A DNA stretch of 52,061 nt, taken from positions 1-52,061 of the forward strand of contig NZ_JBAKHX010000059.1 of assembly GCF_036906915.1 (NCBI RefSeq), written 5' to 3'. Each line of letters starts with the position of its first letter. Within the stretch, counting starts at the first letter, position 1. Positions 22,803-31,069 of the stretch are shown in pieces. The notes below the pieces were generated by a model, which worked only from the letters and a program-made list of their open reading frames with translations, made no database searches and had not been told where the DNA came from. The stretch comes from Phytohabitans sp036906915. Lineage in GTDB: Bacteria > Actinomycetota > Actinomycetes > Mycobacteriales > Micromonosporaceae. Made by a program: the position numbers and the translations under genes.

Positions 22803-23804
22803 TCAGCGGCCGTCGAGCAAGGGTTGGCGGGGGTCCCAGGGGATGCCGGTGCGGCGGCGGGCTATCGCGGAGAGGGCTTCGAGCACGACGCGGTTGCCGA
22901 GGTACGCGGTCACGTCGGCCTGGTCGTACGGCGGGGCGACCTCGACGACGTCCACGCCCACCACGGGCAGTTCGTAGCAGCACCGGCGGACCGCGTCGAG
23001 CAGTTGCCGGCCCGTTAACCCGCCGGGTTCTGGCGTGCCGGTGCCGGGCGCCATGCCGGGGTCGACCACGTCGATGTCGACGGACAGGAAGACGCCGTCG
23101 CAGTCGTCGACCGCGATCGCGTACGCCTCGGTCAGGCACTCGTCGAGGCCGCGCGCCACGATCTCGGTCATCTCGTACGAGCGCATCCGCTGCTCGGCCA
23201 TCCAGGACAGCGTCTCCGGCCCGGGCCAGTACCCGCGAAGGCCGATCTGGAGGAAGCGGTCGCCGCGTACGGCGCCGGACTCGATGAGACGGCGCATCGG
23301 CTGGCCGTGGCCGTACAGTGAGCCGAACGCGGAGTGCCCGGTATCGGCGTGCGCGTCGAAGTGCACCATCGACACCCGGCCGAACCCGAGGTGCCTCGCG
23401 ACTCCGGTCGCGTCCGGCAACGCGATGGAGTGGTCGCCGCCGAGGATGATGGGTATCGCGCCGCTGGTGGCTACCGCCGCGACGGCCTCCTCCAGCGCGC
23501 CGAGCGAGCGCTCGATGTCGCCGCTGAACATCTCCACGTCGCCGGCGTCGTACACGCGCAGGTCGCGCAGCGCGTCGACGCGCAGTGCGAGAGACGGTCG
23601 GGAGCCGTCGTGGGGCAGGTAGCACGCCTTCCGGATCGCCGACGGCCCGAAGCGGGTGCCGGGGCGGTGCGAGGTGCCGCCGTCGAAGGGCGCGCCAACG
23701 ATGACGACGTCGGCGCCGGCGTACGACGCGGTGTCGGTCAGGTCGCAGCGGTCGACGCCCAGAAACGTCAGGTCCGGCCCGTACATGGCTCCGTATCGGC
23801 TCAT
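22803..23804 (-). CDS. Agmatinase/ureohydrolase (arginase family)
   Basis: 333 aa ureohydrolase. The manganese-binding motifs are visible: ILGGDHSI, VHFDAHADTGH (HxDAHxD type) and SVDIDVVDPGMAPGTGTPEP. The family removes urea from agmatine, arginine, guanidinobutyrate or similar guanidino compounds. It is the last gene of the polyamine transport operon. Its ATG overlaps the preceding stop by four bases and has AGGAG just upstream. Context favours agmatinase (giving putrescine) or guanidinobutyrase (giving GABA), both of which would feed the pathways in this window. The exact substrate cannot be read from the sequence. Confidence 0.9.
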   Translation of the reverse strand: MSRYGAMYGPDLTFLGVDRCDLTDTASYAGADVVIVGAPFDGGTSHRPGTRFGPSAIRKACYLPHDGSRPSLALRVDALRDLRVYDAGDVEMFSGDIERSLGALEEAVAAVATSGAIPIILGGDHSIALPDATGVARHLGFGRVSMVHFDAHADTGHSAFGSLYGHGQPMRRLIESGAVRGDRFLQIGLRGYWPGPETLSWMAEQRMRSYEMTEIVARGLDECLTEAYAIAVDDCDGVFLSVDIDVVDPGMAPGTGTPEPGGLTGRQLLDAVRRCCYELPVVGVDVVEVAPPYDQADVTAYLGNRVVLEALSAIARRRTGIPWDPRQPLLDGR

Positions 23805-25003
23805 CGCTCCTGCATACCCCACGGCGAGCCGTAGTCGCCGAGAAGATCCAGAAATGGTCGCGGCGGGAACGCCTCCGGACCGAGCACACCGGCACCGGAC
23901 CAGGTGCCCGACGCGAGCAGTTCGAGGGCGACCACGGGGTTGATGGCGGTCTGCCATACGACCGCCTGGTGCCCGTACTCCGCCATCGACCACTGGTTGT
24001 CGACCACGTGGTACAGGTACACCTCGCGTGGGGTGCCGGCGGGTGACGTGCCGCGCACCCAGGTGCCGGCACAGGTCTTGCCGCGCATGCGGTCGCCGAG
24101 CGTCGCCGGGTCGGGCAGGCAGGCGGCCACCACGTCGCGCGGCGCGACCGACACGCCACCCACGCGCACCGGGTCGGTGCCGTCGAGGCCGAGCTTGTGC
24201 AGCGTACGCAGGACGTCGATGAACTCGGCGCCGAGGCCGTACTTGAACGTGACCCGGCCGGCCTTGACCCAGCGTGGGATCAGCAGCACCTCTTCGTGCT
24301 CGACGTTGACGCACTCGACCGGCCCGATGCCCTCGGGAAAGTCGAACAGCTCGGGCTCGGAGAACGGCTCGGTGGTGTGCCAGCCGCGCACCGCGTCCCA
24401 GATCACCGGCGGGTTCAGGCACTCCTCGATGGTGGTCCAGATGGAGAACGACGGTGCGAAGTCGTAGCCCTCCACGACGAGGTTGGCCCCGTCGCGCACT
24501 CCGATCTCGTCGATGGTGGCGAAGAGCTCGTCGGCGGCGTACCGGGCGAAGACGTCGGACAGGCCCGGTTCGACGCCGATGCCGACGAGCGCGAGCCGAC
24601 CGGCGGCCTCCCACGCCTCCGACTGGGCGAACTGCGCGTCGCCCAGTTTCACACCGCATTCCTCGTACGGGCGGTCGGGGTGCGGGCGGGACAGTGACAT
24701 CGCCATGTCGAGGTAGTGCGCGCCCGCCTGGAACGCGCCTTCGAAGATGGGCATGACGAACCGCGGGTCGACCGCGTTGAGCACGTGCGTGATCCGGTGC
24801 TCCCGGCAGAGCGCCTCCACCGCATCCGCCGACGAGGCATCCACATGAGCGGGGATGAACCGGTCGTCCACTGTGGAAGCGGCGCGGCCGGCGCGGGCCG
24901 GATCGTAGTCGGCCACGACGACCGAGTCGTAGAACGACCGCCTGGCGGCGATCGAGACCACGGCCGAACCGACCCCGCCGGCGCCGAGCACGAGGACCCG
25001 CAT
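23801..25003 (-). CDS. Saccharopine dehydrogenase-family (carboxynorspermidine synthase-like) oxidoreductase
   Basis: 400 aa. The Rossmann start VLVLGAGGVGSAVVSIAARR is followed by VVADYDP, and THVLNAVDPRFVMPIFEGAF and AHYLDMAMS are typical of the saccharopine dehydrogenase / carboxynorspermidine dehydrogenase family. Those enzymes reductively join an aldehyde to an amine (or the reverse). Its place between polyamine transporter permeases and an agmatinase suggests a carboxy-polyamine as product or substrate. The ATG overlaps the permease stop by one base (TGATG). A lysine-pathway role is less likely here. The reaction direction is unknown. Confidence 0.85.
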   Translation of the reverse strand: MRVLVLGAGGVGSAVVSIAARRSFYDSVVVADYDPARAGRAASTVDDRFIPAHVDASSADAVEALCREHRITHVLNAVDPRFVMPIFEGAFQAGAHYLDMAMSLSRPHPDRPYEECGVKLGDAQFAQSEAWEAAGRLALVGIGVEPGLSDVFARYAADELFATIDEIGVRDGANLVVEGYDFAPSFSIWTTIEECLNPPVIWDAVRGWHTTEPFSEPELFDFPEGIGPVECVNVEHEEVLLIPRWVKAGRVTFKYGLGAEFIDVLRTLHKLGLDGTDPVRVGGVSVAPRDVVAACLPDPATLGDRMRGKTCAGTWVRGTSPAGTPREVYLYHVVDNQWSMAEYGHQAVVWQTAINPVVALELLASGTWSGAGVLGPEAFPPRPFLDLLGDYGSPWGMQER

Positions 25004-25800
25004 CAGGCGTACACCGCCCGGCGCCGCCGAACCATCGTGCCGAGCACCAGCAGCAGCGATACCAGGAACATGGCGGTGCCGATCACGTTGACCTGCGGCG
25101 GGATGCCGCGCTGGGAAGCACCCCACACGTACATGGGGAACGTGACCGTGGTGCCCGAGTTGAAGTTCGTGATGATGAAGTCGTCGAAGGACAGTGAGAA
25201 CGCCAGCAGCGCGCCGGCCACGATGCCAGGAAACACCAGCGGCAGCGTGATGCGGCGGAACGCCTGCCACTCGTTGGCGTAGAGGTCCATCGCCGCCTCC
25301 TCCAGCCGCGTGTCCAAGCCGGACAGCCGCGCCTTCACGGTCACCACGACGAAAGACACGCAGAACATGACGTGGGCGATGACGACGGTCCAGAACCCCA
25401 GCGGCGCGCCCCCGGCCACGAAGAGGGCGAGCAGCGACGAACCCATCACCACCTCGGGCGTGGCCATCGGCAGGAAGATGAGCAGGTTGGTGGCGCCCCG
25501 GCCGCGGAAGCGGTGCCGCACCATCGCGAACGCCATCAGCGTGCCCAGTACGGTCGCCGCGACGGTGGCGACGAATCCGATCTGGACGCTGCGCACGACC
25601 GCGTCACACATGTCGCCAGGGCCGCACGGGCTCGTCCAGTTGTCCAGAGTGAACTCGTTGAAGTCGTACGAGAGGCGGCTCGACGGCCGGTTGAACGAGA
25701 GGCCGACCACCACCGCGATCGGCAGGAAGAGGTATCCGAGCACGAGCAGCCCGATGGCGAGAATCCAGTGGTCGGCGACCCAACGCCCCAGACGGTGCAT
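25003..25800 (-). CDS. ABC transporter permease, PotC-like
   Basis: 265 aa with about six membrane segments (the first is WILAIGLLVLGYLFLPIAVV) and the permease EAA loop EEAAMDLYANEWQAFRRITL ahead of PLVFPGIVAGALLAFSLSFD. The DDFIITNFNSG segment is characteristic of spermidine/putrescine-type PotC permeases. Start and stop overlap its neighbours by single bases (TGATG). With the PotB-like partner it would form the membrane channel of a polyamine importer. Confidence 0.92.
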   Translation of the reverse strand: MHRLGRWVADHWILAIGLLVLGYLFLPIAVVVGLSFNRPSSRLSYDFNEFTLDNWTSPCGPGDMCDAVVRSVQIGFVATVAATVLGTLMAFAMVRHRFRGRGATNLLIFLPMATPEVVMGSSLLALFVAGGAPLGFWTVVIAHVMFCVSFVVVTVKARLSGLDTRLEEAAMDLYANEWQAFRRITLPLVFPGIVAGALLAFSLSFDDFIITNFNSGTTVTFPMYVWGASQRGIPPQVNVIGTAMFLVSLLLVLGTMVRRRRAVYA

Positions 25801-26702
25801 CAGACCACCTCGTCCGTGCCGGCTCGCTTGATGTACACGAACACTATCGCCAGGATCGCTGCCATCAGGATGAACGACAGCGCGGCCGCCTGTGGATAGT
25901 CGAGGCGCACGAGGAACGCCGAGTCGATGACGTTGCCGATCATGTACTCGTTGGGCGTGCCGAGCAGTTCGGCGTTGATGTAGTCGCCGGCCGCTGGGAT
26001 GAACGTCAGGAGCGTGCCGGCGACCAGGCCGGGCATCGACAACGGCAGGGTCACCTTGGCGAAGGCGCGGGCGGGGCTCGCGTACAGGTCGTTCGCCGCC
26101 TCCAGCAGCCGGCCGTCGAGCCGGTCCAGATTGGCGTACAGCGGAAGCACCATGAACGGCAGGAAGTTGTACGTGAGGCCGAGCACCACCGCGATCGGAG
26201 TGGCCAGCAACCGGCCATTCGCGTCGAGCAGGTGCAGGTCGCGTAGGACACCTACCACCGCGCCGTTGTCCGACAGGATCGTCTTCCACGCGAGCGTGCG
26301 CACCAGAAAGCTGGTGAAGAACGGCGCGATGACGCACACCAGCATGAGGTTCTTCCAGCGGCCCGCCTTCTGCGCGATCGCGTACGCCAGCGGGTAGCCG
26401 AGCAGCAGGCACAGCACGGTGGCGATGCCGGCGTACACGAGCGAGCGCGCGAAGTGCGGCCAGTACTGGCTGAGCGCGTCGGTGTAGTTGCCGAACGCCC
26501 ACGTCATCGCGTAGCCCTGTTCGAGGGAGCCGCTCGGGTCGTAGAGGCTGGTGGCGCCGAGCTGGAAGATGGGCACCGCAAAGAAGAGCGTCAGCCACAG
26601 CCCGCCCGGCAACAGCAACAGGTACGGCAGCCACTTGCCACTCCGCCGGCGCGGCGGCGGTGCCGGTGTGTCAGAGGCCGGCAGGTGCGCGATGACGCTC
26701 AT
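25800..26702 (-). CDS. ABC transporter permease, PotB-like
   Basis: 300 aa. A cytosolic Pro/Arg-rich N-terminus (about 30 residues) is followed by a first span LLLLPGGLWLTLFFAVPIFQ and further spans (IATVLCLLLGYPLAYAIAQK, FLVRTLAWKTIL), the EAA loop LLEAANDLYASPARAFAKVT and the last spans. The order PotA-, PotB-, PotC-like is kept. ATG overlaps the ATPase stop (ATGA). The inserted aspartate after LSQYWPHFARSLVYAG is typical of the family's periplasmic loop. Substrate is inferred from the operon. Confidence 0.92.
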   Translation of the reverse strand: MSVIAHLPASDTPAPPPRRRSGKWLPYLLLLPGGLWLTLFFAVPIFQLGATSLYDPSGSLEQGYAMTWAFGNYTDALSQYWPHFARSLVYAGIATVLCLLLGYPLAYAIAQKAGRWKNLMLVCVIAPFFTSFLVRTLAWKTILSDNGAVVGVLRDLHLLDANGRLLATPIAVVLGLTYNFLPFMVLPLYANLDRLDGRLLEAANDLYASPARAFAKVTLPLSMPGLVAGTLLTFIPAAGDYINAELLGTPNEYMIGNVIDSAFLVRLDYPQAAALSFILMAAILAIVFVYIKRAGTDEVV

Positions 26703-27820
26703 GGAACGGATTCCAGTAGCGGTTGGGTCGCGTCGCCAGCGCCCGGCTCGCGGCGCAGGAGGAACGCGTGCCGGGGGTGCCAGTACGCGGCCACGTCGGC
26801 GCCCACCGGGACCTGCTCGGCCACCCCGCTGTTCGGCGCGAACACGGAAAGCTCGGTGCCCCAGGCGGTGCGAACGAGGTACTGCGTGCTGACGCCCACA
26901 TAGGACGAGTCGGTGACGACGCCGGTGACGTACTGGTGGCCAGCTGGTACCTCGTCCACCATCGCCGCCAGGCGGAGCTTCTCTGGGCGTACTCCTAAAT
27001 AGACGGAGCCCGCGTCGGCCCGGCAGCGGCCGGCGGGCAGCGAGAAGCGACCGCCGTACGCCGTCACTTCCACGTCGTCGCCGGCCTTGCCGGCGACGTC
27101 CCCCGCGAGCAGGTTGGACTGGCCCAGGAAGTTGGCGACGAACGGGCTGGCCGGGTACTCGTACAGTTCGGCCGGTGCGCCGAGCTGCTCGATCTGGCCG
27201 GCGTTCATCACCGCGACCGTGTCGGCCATCGTCATGGCCTCCTCCTGGTCGTGGGTGACGTGCACGAACGTGAGCCCCACCTCGGTCTGGATGCGCTTCA
27301 GCTCTATCTGCATCTGCCGTCGGAGCTTGAGGTCGAGCGCGCCGAGCGGCTCGTCGAGCAGCAGCACCTGCGGCTCGTTGATGAGCGCGCGGGCAAGCGC
27401 GACCCGCTGTTGCTGGCCGCCGGAGAGCTGGGTGGGGCGGCGCTTGCCGTACCCGTCGAGCTGCACCAGGGAGAGCATGCGCGCGACCCGCTCCGGCACG
27501 TCGCGCACGCCGCGCCGCCGCAGGCCGAACGCGACGTTTTCGAAGATGTCGAGGTGTGGGAAGAGCGCGTAGCTCTGGAAGACGGTGTTGACCGGCCGCT
27601 TGTACGGCCGCAGGCGGCTGATGTCTTCGCCGTCGAGCAGCACCTGGCCGCTCGTCGGCTCCTCCAGCCCGGCCACCATCCGCAGCGTCGTGGTCTTGCC
27701 GCAGCCGGACGCGCCGAGCAGGGCGAAGAACGAGCCCTGCGGCACGGTGAGGCTGAGGTCGTCTACCGCCGTGAAGATCCCGAACCGCTTGGTCAGGCTG
27801 ACCAACCGAAGATCGCCCAT
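26699..27820 (-). CDS. ABC transporter ATP-binding protein, PotA-like
   Basis: 373 aa. Walker A is GASGCGKTT (36-44), the Q-loop FQSYALFPHLDIFENVAFGL, the signature LSGGQQQRVALARAL, Walker B VLLLDEPLGALDLKLR and the switch HVTHDQEEAMTMAD. A C-terminal TOBE-like regulatory domain (about 240-373) carries LGVRPEKLRL. This is the PotA/MalK-type two-domain ATPase of importers. Two bases separate it from the substrate-binding protein gene. It powers the import of whatever the lipoprotein binds, most likely polyamines. Confidence 0.93.
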   Translation of the reverse strand: MGDLRLVSLTKRFGIFTAVDDLSLTVPQGSFFALLGASGCGKTTTLRMVAGLEEPTSGQVLLDGEDISRLRPYKRPVNTVFQSYALFPHLDIFENVAFGLRRRGVRDVPERVARMLSLVQLDGYGKRRPTQLSGGQQQRVALARALINEPQVLLLDEPLGALDLKLRRQMQIELKRIQTEVGLTFVHVTHDQEEAMTMADTVAVMNAGQIEQLGAPAELYEYPASPFVANFLGQSNLLAGDVAGKAGDDVEVTAYGGRFSLPAGRCRADAGSVYLGVRPEKLRLAAMVDEVPAGHQYVTGVVTDSSYVGVSTQYLVRTAWGTELSVFAPNSGVAEQVPVGADVAAYWHPRHAFLLRREPGAGDATQPLLESVP

Positions 27821-27822
27821 GC

Positions 27823-29040
27823 CTACGCCCCGATGGCTTGCTGGAACTTCTGCGAGTATGTCCGTTCCTGGGCCTCGTCGAGGGCCATGAAGACCTTGGT
27901 TCGGCCGAGCGTCGCGTCGTCCGGGAAGATCAGCGGGTTCGCGGCCAGCTCGGGGTCGATCTTGGTGATCGCTTCCTGGGCGCCCTGGACCGGGCAGATG
28001 TAGTTCACGTAGGCGGCCAGCTCGGCCGCCACCGCCGGCTCGTAGTAGTGGTTCATGAGCTTCTCGGCGTTGGCCTTGTGGGTGGCCTTGTTGGGCACCA
28101 GCATGTTGTCGGACCAGAGCATGACTCCAGAGTCCGGCGCGACGAACTGGATCTTTTCGTTCTCCGCGGTCAGCTGGAGCACGTCGCCGGACCAGGCGAT
28201 GCACGCCGCGATGTCACCTTTGGCCAGGTCGGGGGCGTAGTCGTTGCCCGTGAACCGGCGGATTTGCCCAGACGCCACCGCGCGCTTGAGCTTCTCCAGT
28301 GCGTCGTCGAACTGGGCCTCGGTGAAGTTGCCGGGATCGTGCCCGTTCGACAGCAGCAGCAGGCCCATCGTGTCGCGCATCTCGGTCAGGCAGGTCACCT
28401 TGCCCTTGAGGTCGGCGCGGGTGAGCAGCTCGTCGACGGTGCGCACCTCGCCGGTCACGGCGCCGTTGTACGCGATGCCACTCAGCCCGGACTGCCACGG
28501 CACGGCGTGGTCGTCGCTGGAGTCGATCGGCCGGCCGCGCAGCGACTGGAGCAGGTTGGCCTGGACGTTCGGGATGGCGGCCTTGTCGAGTTTCTGGATC
28601 CAGCCGAGCCGGATCACGCGCCCCGCCATCCAGTCGGTCAGCACGAAGATGTCGCGGCCCGTCGACTGGCAGTTGGCGAGCTGGTTGCGCACCTTGCCGA
28701 AGAACTCGTCGTTGTCGTTGACGTCCTCGGTGTAGGTGACCTGGATGCCGGTGTTGCTCTGGAATGCTTCGAGAGTGGGCCGCTTGGACTCGTCGTTTTC
28801 GTCGACGTCCAGGTACTGCGGCCAGTTGGAGAACGCGAGCTTCTTCTCCGTGCTGGAGAGGTCGTCGCTGACGCAGCTAGCCTCGTTCTGTTTGGTGCCC
28901 TCGGTGCCGCAGGCGGCCAGCGTGCCGCCCGCGGCGACCACCAGGGCGCTTCGCATCAGGGTGCGCCGCTTGACGGTGGCCAGCGCGGTCAGCAGGGAGG
29001 CGGCTTCCGGTGACGGAGAGCGATGGTGGGGGTAGCGCAT
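27823..29040 (-). CDS. Polyamine-type ABC transporter substrate-binding lipoprotein (PotD/PotF-like)
   Basis: 405 aa. The N-terminus carries KRRTLMRSALVV with twin arginines at 25-26 and a lipobox TLAAC (Cys near 44), so it is probably a Tat-exported lipoprotein. The mature part has LAFSNWPQYLDVDENDESKR, TGIQVTYTEDVNDNDEFFGK and VPWQSGLSGIAYN, typical of the PotD/PotF spermidine/putrescine-binding family. A shorter start at Met29 is possible but would drop the twin arginines. It is the first gene of a six-gene operon that ends with the agmatinase at 22803, and is divergent from the Lrp gene. Confidence 0.93.
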   Translation of the reverse strand: MRYPHHRSPSPEAASLLTALATVKRRTLMRSALVVAAGGTLAACGTEGTKQNEASCVSDDLSSTEKKLAFSNWPQYLDVDENDESKRPTLEAFQSNTGIQVTYTEDVNDNDEFFGKVRNQLANCQSTGRDIFVLTDWMAGRVIRLGWIQKLDKAAIPNVQANLLQSLRGRPIDSSDDHAVPWQSGLSGIAYNGAVTGEVRTVDELLTRADLKGKVTCLTEMRDTMGLLLLSNGHDPGNFTEAQFDDALEKLKRAVASGQIRRFTGNDYAPDLAKGDIAACIAWSGDVLQLTAENEKIQFVAPDSGVMLWSDNMLVPNKATHKANAEKLMNHYYEPAVAAELAAYVNYICPVQGAQEAITKIDPELAANPLIFPDDATLGRTKVFMALDEAQERTYSQKFQQAIGA

Positions 29041-29121
29041 CGACGACTCCCAGGGTTGCGCGGTGAGACGACCGATCCTGACATGGTGATCCTAGTCTCA
29101 CAAGGGATTCCGTCGCAGATC

Positions 29122-29127
29122 TATGAT
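29122..29127 (+). promoter_or_regulatory. Candidate -10 box of the lrp gene
   Basis: TATGAT is a near-consensus -10 hexamer 47 bp upstream of the lrp ATG. No good -35 is visible at the expected place (TCACAA). It abuts the candidate operator at 29131, as expected for autoregulation. Confidence 0.4.
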
Positions 29128-29130
29128 TTT

Positions 29131-29143
29131 GCAACGAAATACG
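29131..29143 (+). promoter_or_regulatory. Candidate Lrp operator, site A
   Basis: GCAACGAAATACG lies in the spacer between the divergent transporter operon and lrp. Its 12-of-13 inverted copy lies just after the lrp gene (29647-29659). The core AACGAAATACGTT has an AACG/CGTT dyad, as Lrp-family sites often do. The position would overlap the lrp transcription start and lie upstream of the transporter promoter. Confidence 0.55.
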
Positions 29144-29174
29144 TTAGAAACATCGACCCCCGGAAAGGTACGGC

Positions 29175-29642
29175 ATGGTTCGTGAGGGAGCCAGCCACGT
29201 GCTGCTCGACGACATCGCCAAGCAGATCATCGAGCAGCTTCAGGAGGATGGGCGGCGCCCGTACGCCACGATCGGCAAGGCGGTCGGGCTCTCCGAGGCG
29301 GCGGTCCGGCAGCGGGTACAGCGGCTGCTCGACGCCGGCGTCATGCAGATCGTGGCGGTCACCGACCCGCTCCAGCTCGGCTTTCCCCGGCAGGCCATGA
29401 TCGGCCTGCGCACCACGGGTGACCTGGAGACGATCGCCGACCGGCTGGCGGAGATCGATGAGGTCGACTACGTGGTGATCACCGCCGGCTCGTTCGACCT
29501 GCTCACCGAGGTGGTCTGCCGCAACGACGACCACCTGCTGGAGATCATCAGCCGGCTCCGCGAGGTGGAGGGCGTGGTCGCGACGGAGGCGTTCGTGTAC
29601 CTGAAGCTACGCAAACAGACATATTCCTGGGGAACCGCCTGA
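29175..29642 (+). CDS. Lrp/AsnC family transcriptional regulator
   Basis: 155 aa. The N-terminal helix-turn-helix reads LLDDIAKQIIEQLQEDGRRP ... IGKAVGLSEAAVRQRVQRLL, followed by the RAM ligand-binding domain (QAMIGLRTTGDLETIADRLA, VDYVVITAGSFDLLTEVVCR). ATG 29175 is preceded by GGAAAGG. The gene lies between the divergent polyamine transporter operon and the co-directional aminotransferase, with matching candidate operators on both sides. The likely ligand is a polyamine, GABA or a related amino compound; this is inferred from position. Confidence 0.93.
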   Translation: MVREGASHVLLDDIAKQIIEQLQEDGRRPYATIGKAVGLSEAAVRQRVQRLLDAGVMQIVAVTDPLQLGFPRQAMIGLRTTGDLETIADRLAEIDEVDYVVITAGSFDLLTEVVCRNDDHLLEIISRLREVEGVVATEAFVYLKLRKQTYSWGTA

Positions 29643-29646
29643 CTAC

Positions 29647-29659
29647 GGATTTCGTTGCT
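29647..29659 (-). promoter_or_regulatory. Candidate Lrp operator, site B
   Basis: On the minus strand this reads GCAACGAAATCCG, matching site A at 12 of 13 positions in inverted orientation. It lies 64 bp upstream of the aminotransferase ATG. A related half-site GCAACGGGAT follows at 29674. A TTGCCT (29687-29692) and GGTAAT (29710-29715) pair with a 17-bp spacer could start a leaderless aminotransferase mRNA. Confidence 0.55.
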
Positions 29660-29722
29660 ACTCCCCTCTTTGGCAACGGGATCACTTGCCTATCCGCGCA
29701 GCCGTATGCGGTAATCGTTGAC

Positions 29723-31069
29723 ATGGGGAACGCCACTGATCACCTCTGGATGCACTTCACCCGGATGGCGAGCTACCGCGACGAGGAAGTACCCACGATC
29801 GTGCGCGGCGAAGGCGCCTACATCTGGGACGCCCAGGGTCGCCGGTACCTCGACGGGCTCGCCGGACTCTTCGTGGTCAACGCCGGCCACGGGCGCACCG
29901 AGCTCGCCGAGGCAGCCGCCAAACAGGCCGCCGAGCTGGCGTTCTTTCCCCTCTGGTCGTACGCGCACCCGGCCGCGATCGAGCTGGCCGAACGGATCTC
30001 AGCACTGACTCCGGGCGACCTCAACCGGGTTTTCTTCACCACGGGCGGCTCCGAAGCCGTCGAGGCGGCCTGGAAGCTGGCTCGCGCCTACTACAAGCGG
30101 ATCGGCAAGCCCACCAAGCACAAGGTGGTCAGCCGGTTCATCGCGTACCACGGGACGTCGATGGGCGCGCTGTCGATCACCGGGTTGCCGAGCATCAAGA
30201 GCGACTTCGAGCCACTGGTGCCGGGTGGCATCAAGGTGCCGAACACGAACTTCTACCGCGCCCCGGAGCACGGCGACGACCTTGAGGCGTTCGGCCGCTG
30301 GGCGGCCGACGAGATCGCCCGCGCCATCGAACGCGAGGGCCCAGACACGGTCGCGGCGATCTTTCTGGAACCGGTCCAGAACTCCGGCGGCTGCTTCCCG
30401 CCGCCACCCGGGTACTTCCAGCGGGTCCGCGAAATCTGCGACGAGTACGACGTGCTGCTCGTCTCCGACGAGGTGATCTGCTCGTGGGGGCGGCTCGGCA
30501 CGTACTTCGGCGCCGAACGGTACGGGTACCAGCCGGACATCATCACCACCGCCAAGGCGCTCACGTCCGGGTACTCCCCGCTCGGCGCGATGATCGCCTC
30601 CGACCGGCTGATCGAGCCGTTCCTGGCCGAGCAGGGCATGTTCGCGCACGGCGTGACGTTCGGCGGGCACCCGGTCTCGTGCGCCGTCGCGCTGACGAAC
30701 CTCGACATCTTCGCCCGCGAAGACCTCGTCGGCCACGTCCGCGCCAACGAAGACGCGTTCCGGTCCACGTTGGAGCGCTTGGGAGACCTGCCGATCGTCG
30801 GGGACATCCGCGGCGACGGGTACTTCTACGGGATCGAGCTGGTGAAGGACAAGGCGACCCGGGAGACGTTCGACGACGCCGAGTCCGAGCGGCTGCTGCG
30901 CGGCTTCCTTTCCACCGCGCTCTTCCAGGCCGGCCTGTACTGCCGGGCCGACGACCGGGGTGACCCCGTGGTGCAGCTCGCGCCGCCGCTCATCGCCGAG
31001 CAGCCACAGTTCGACGAGATGGAGCAGATCCTGCGTGCGGTGCTGACCGAGGCGTGGCAACGGTTGTGA
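29723..31069 (+). CDS. Class III aminotransferase, putrescine/polyamine-pyruvate type
   Basis: 448 aa PLP enzyme. It opens with LWMHFTRMASYRDEEVPTIV, then FTTGGSEAVEAAWKLARAYY, FLEPVQNSGGCFPPPPGYF, LVSDEVICSWGRLGTYFGAE (cofactor-ring Asp) and DIITTAKALTSGYSPLGAMI with Schiff-base Lys near 278. The opening and the NSGGCFPPP loop resemble the SpuC/YhxA omega-amino acid:pyruvate and putrescine:pyruvate aminotransferases. It would convert putrescine to 4-aminobutanal, the substrate of the dehydrogenase at 2465. The start may be leaderless. Its stop overlaps the GTG of the FAD oxidoreductase (GTGA). Confidence 0.88.
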   Translation: MGNATDHLWMHFTRMASYRDEEVPTIVRGEGAYIWDAQGRRYLDGLAGLFVVNAGHGRTELAEAAAKQAAELAFFPLWSYAHPAAIELAERISALTPGDLNRVFFTTGGSEAVEAAWKLARAYYKRIGKPTKHKVVSRFIAYHGTSMGALSITGLPSIKSDFEPLVPGGIKVPNTNFYRAPEHGDDLEAFGRWAADEIARAIEREGPDTVAAIFLEPVQNSGGCFPPPPGYFQRVREICDEYDVLLVSDEVICSWGRLGTYFGAERYGYQPDIITTAKALTSGYSPLGAMIASDRLIEPFLAEQGMFAHGVTFGGHPVSCAVALTNLDIFAREDLVGHVRANEDAFRSTLERLGDLPIVGDIRGDGYFYGIELVKDKATRETFDDAESERLLRGFLSTALFQAGLYCRADDRGDPVVQLAPPLIAEQPQFDEMEQILRAVLTEAWQRL

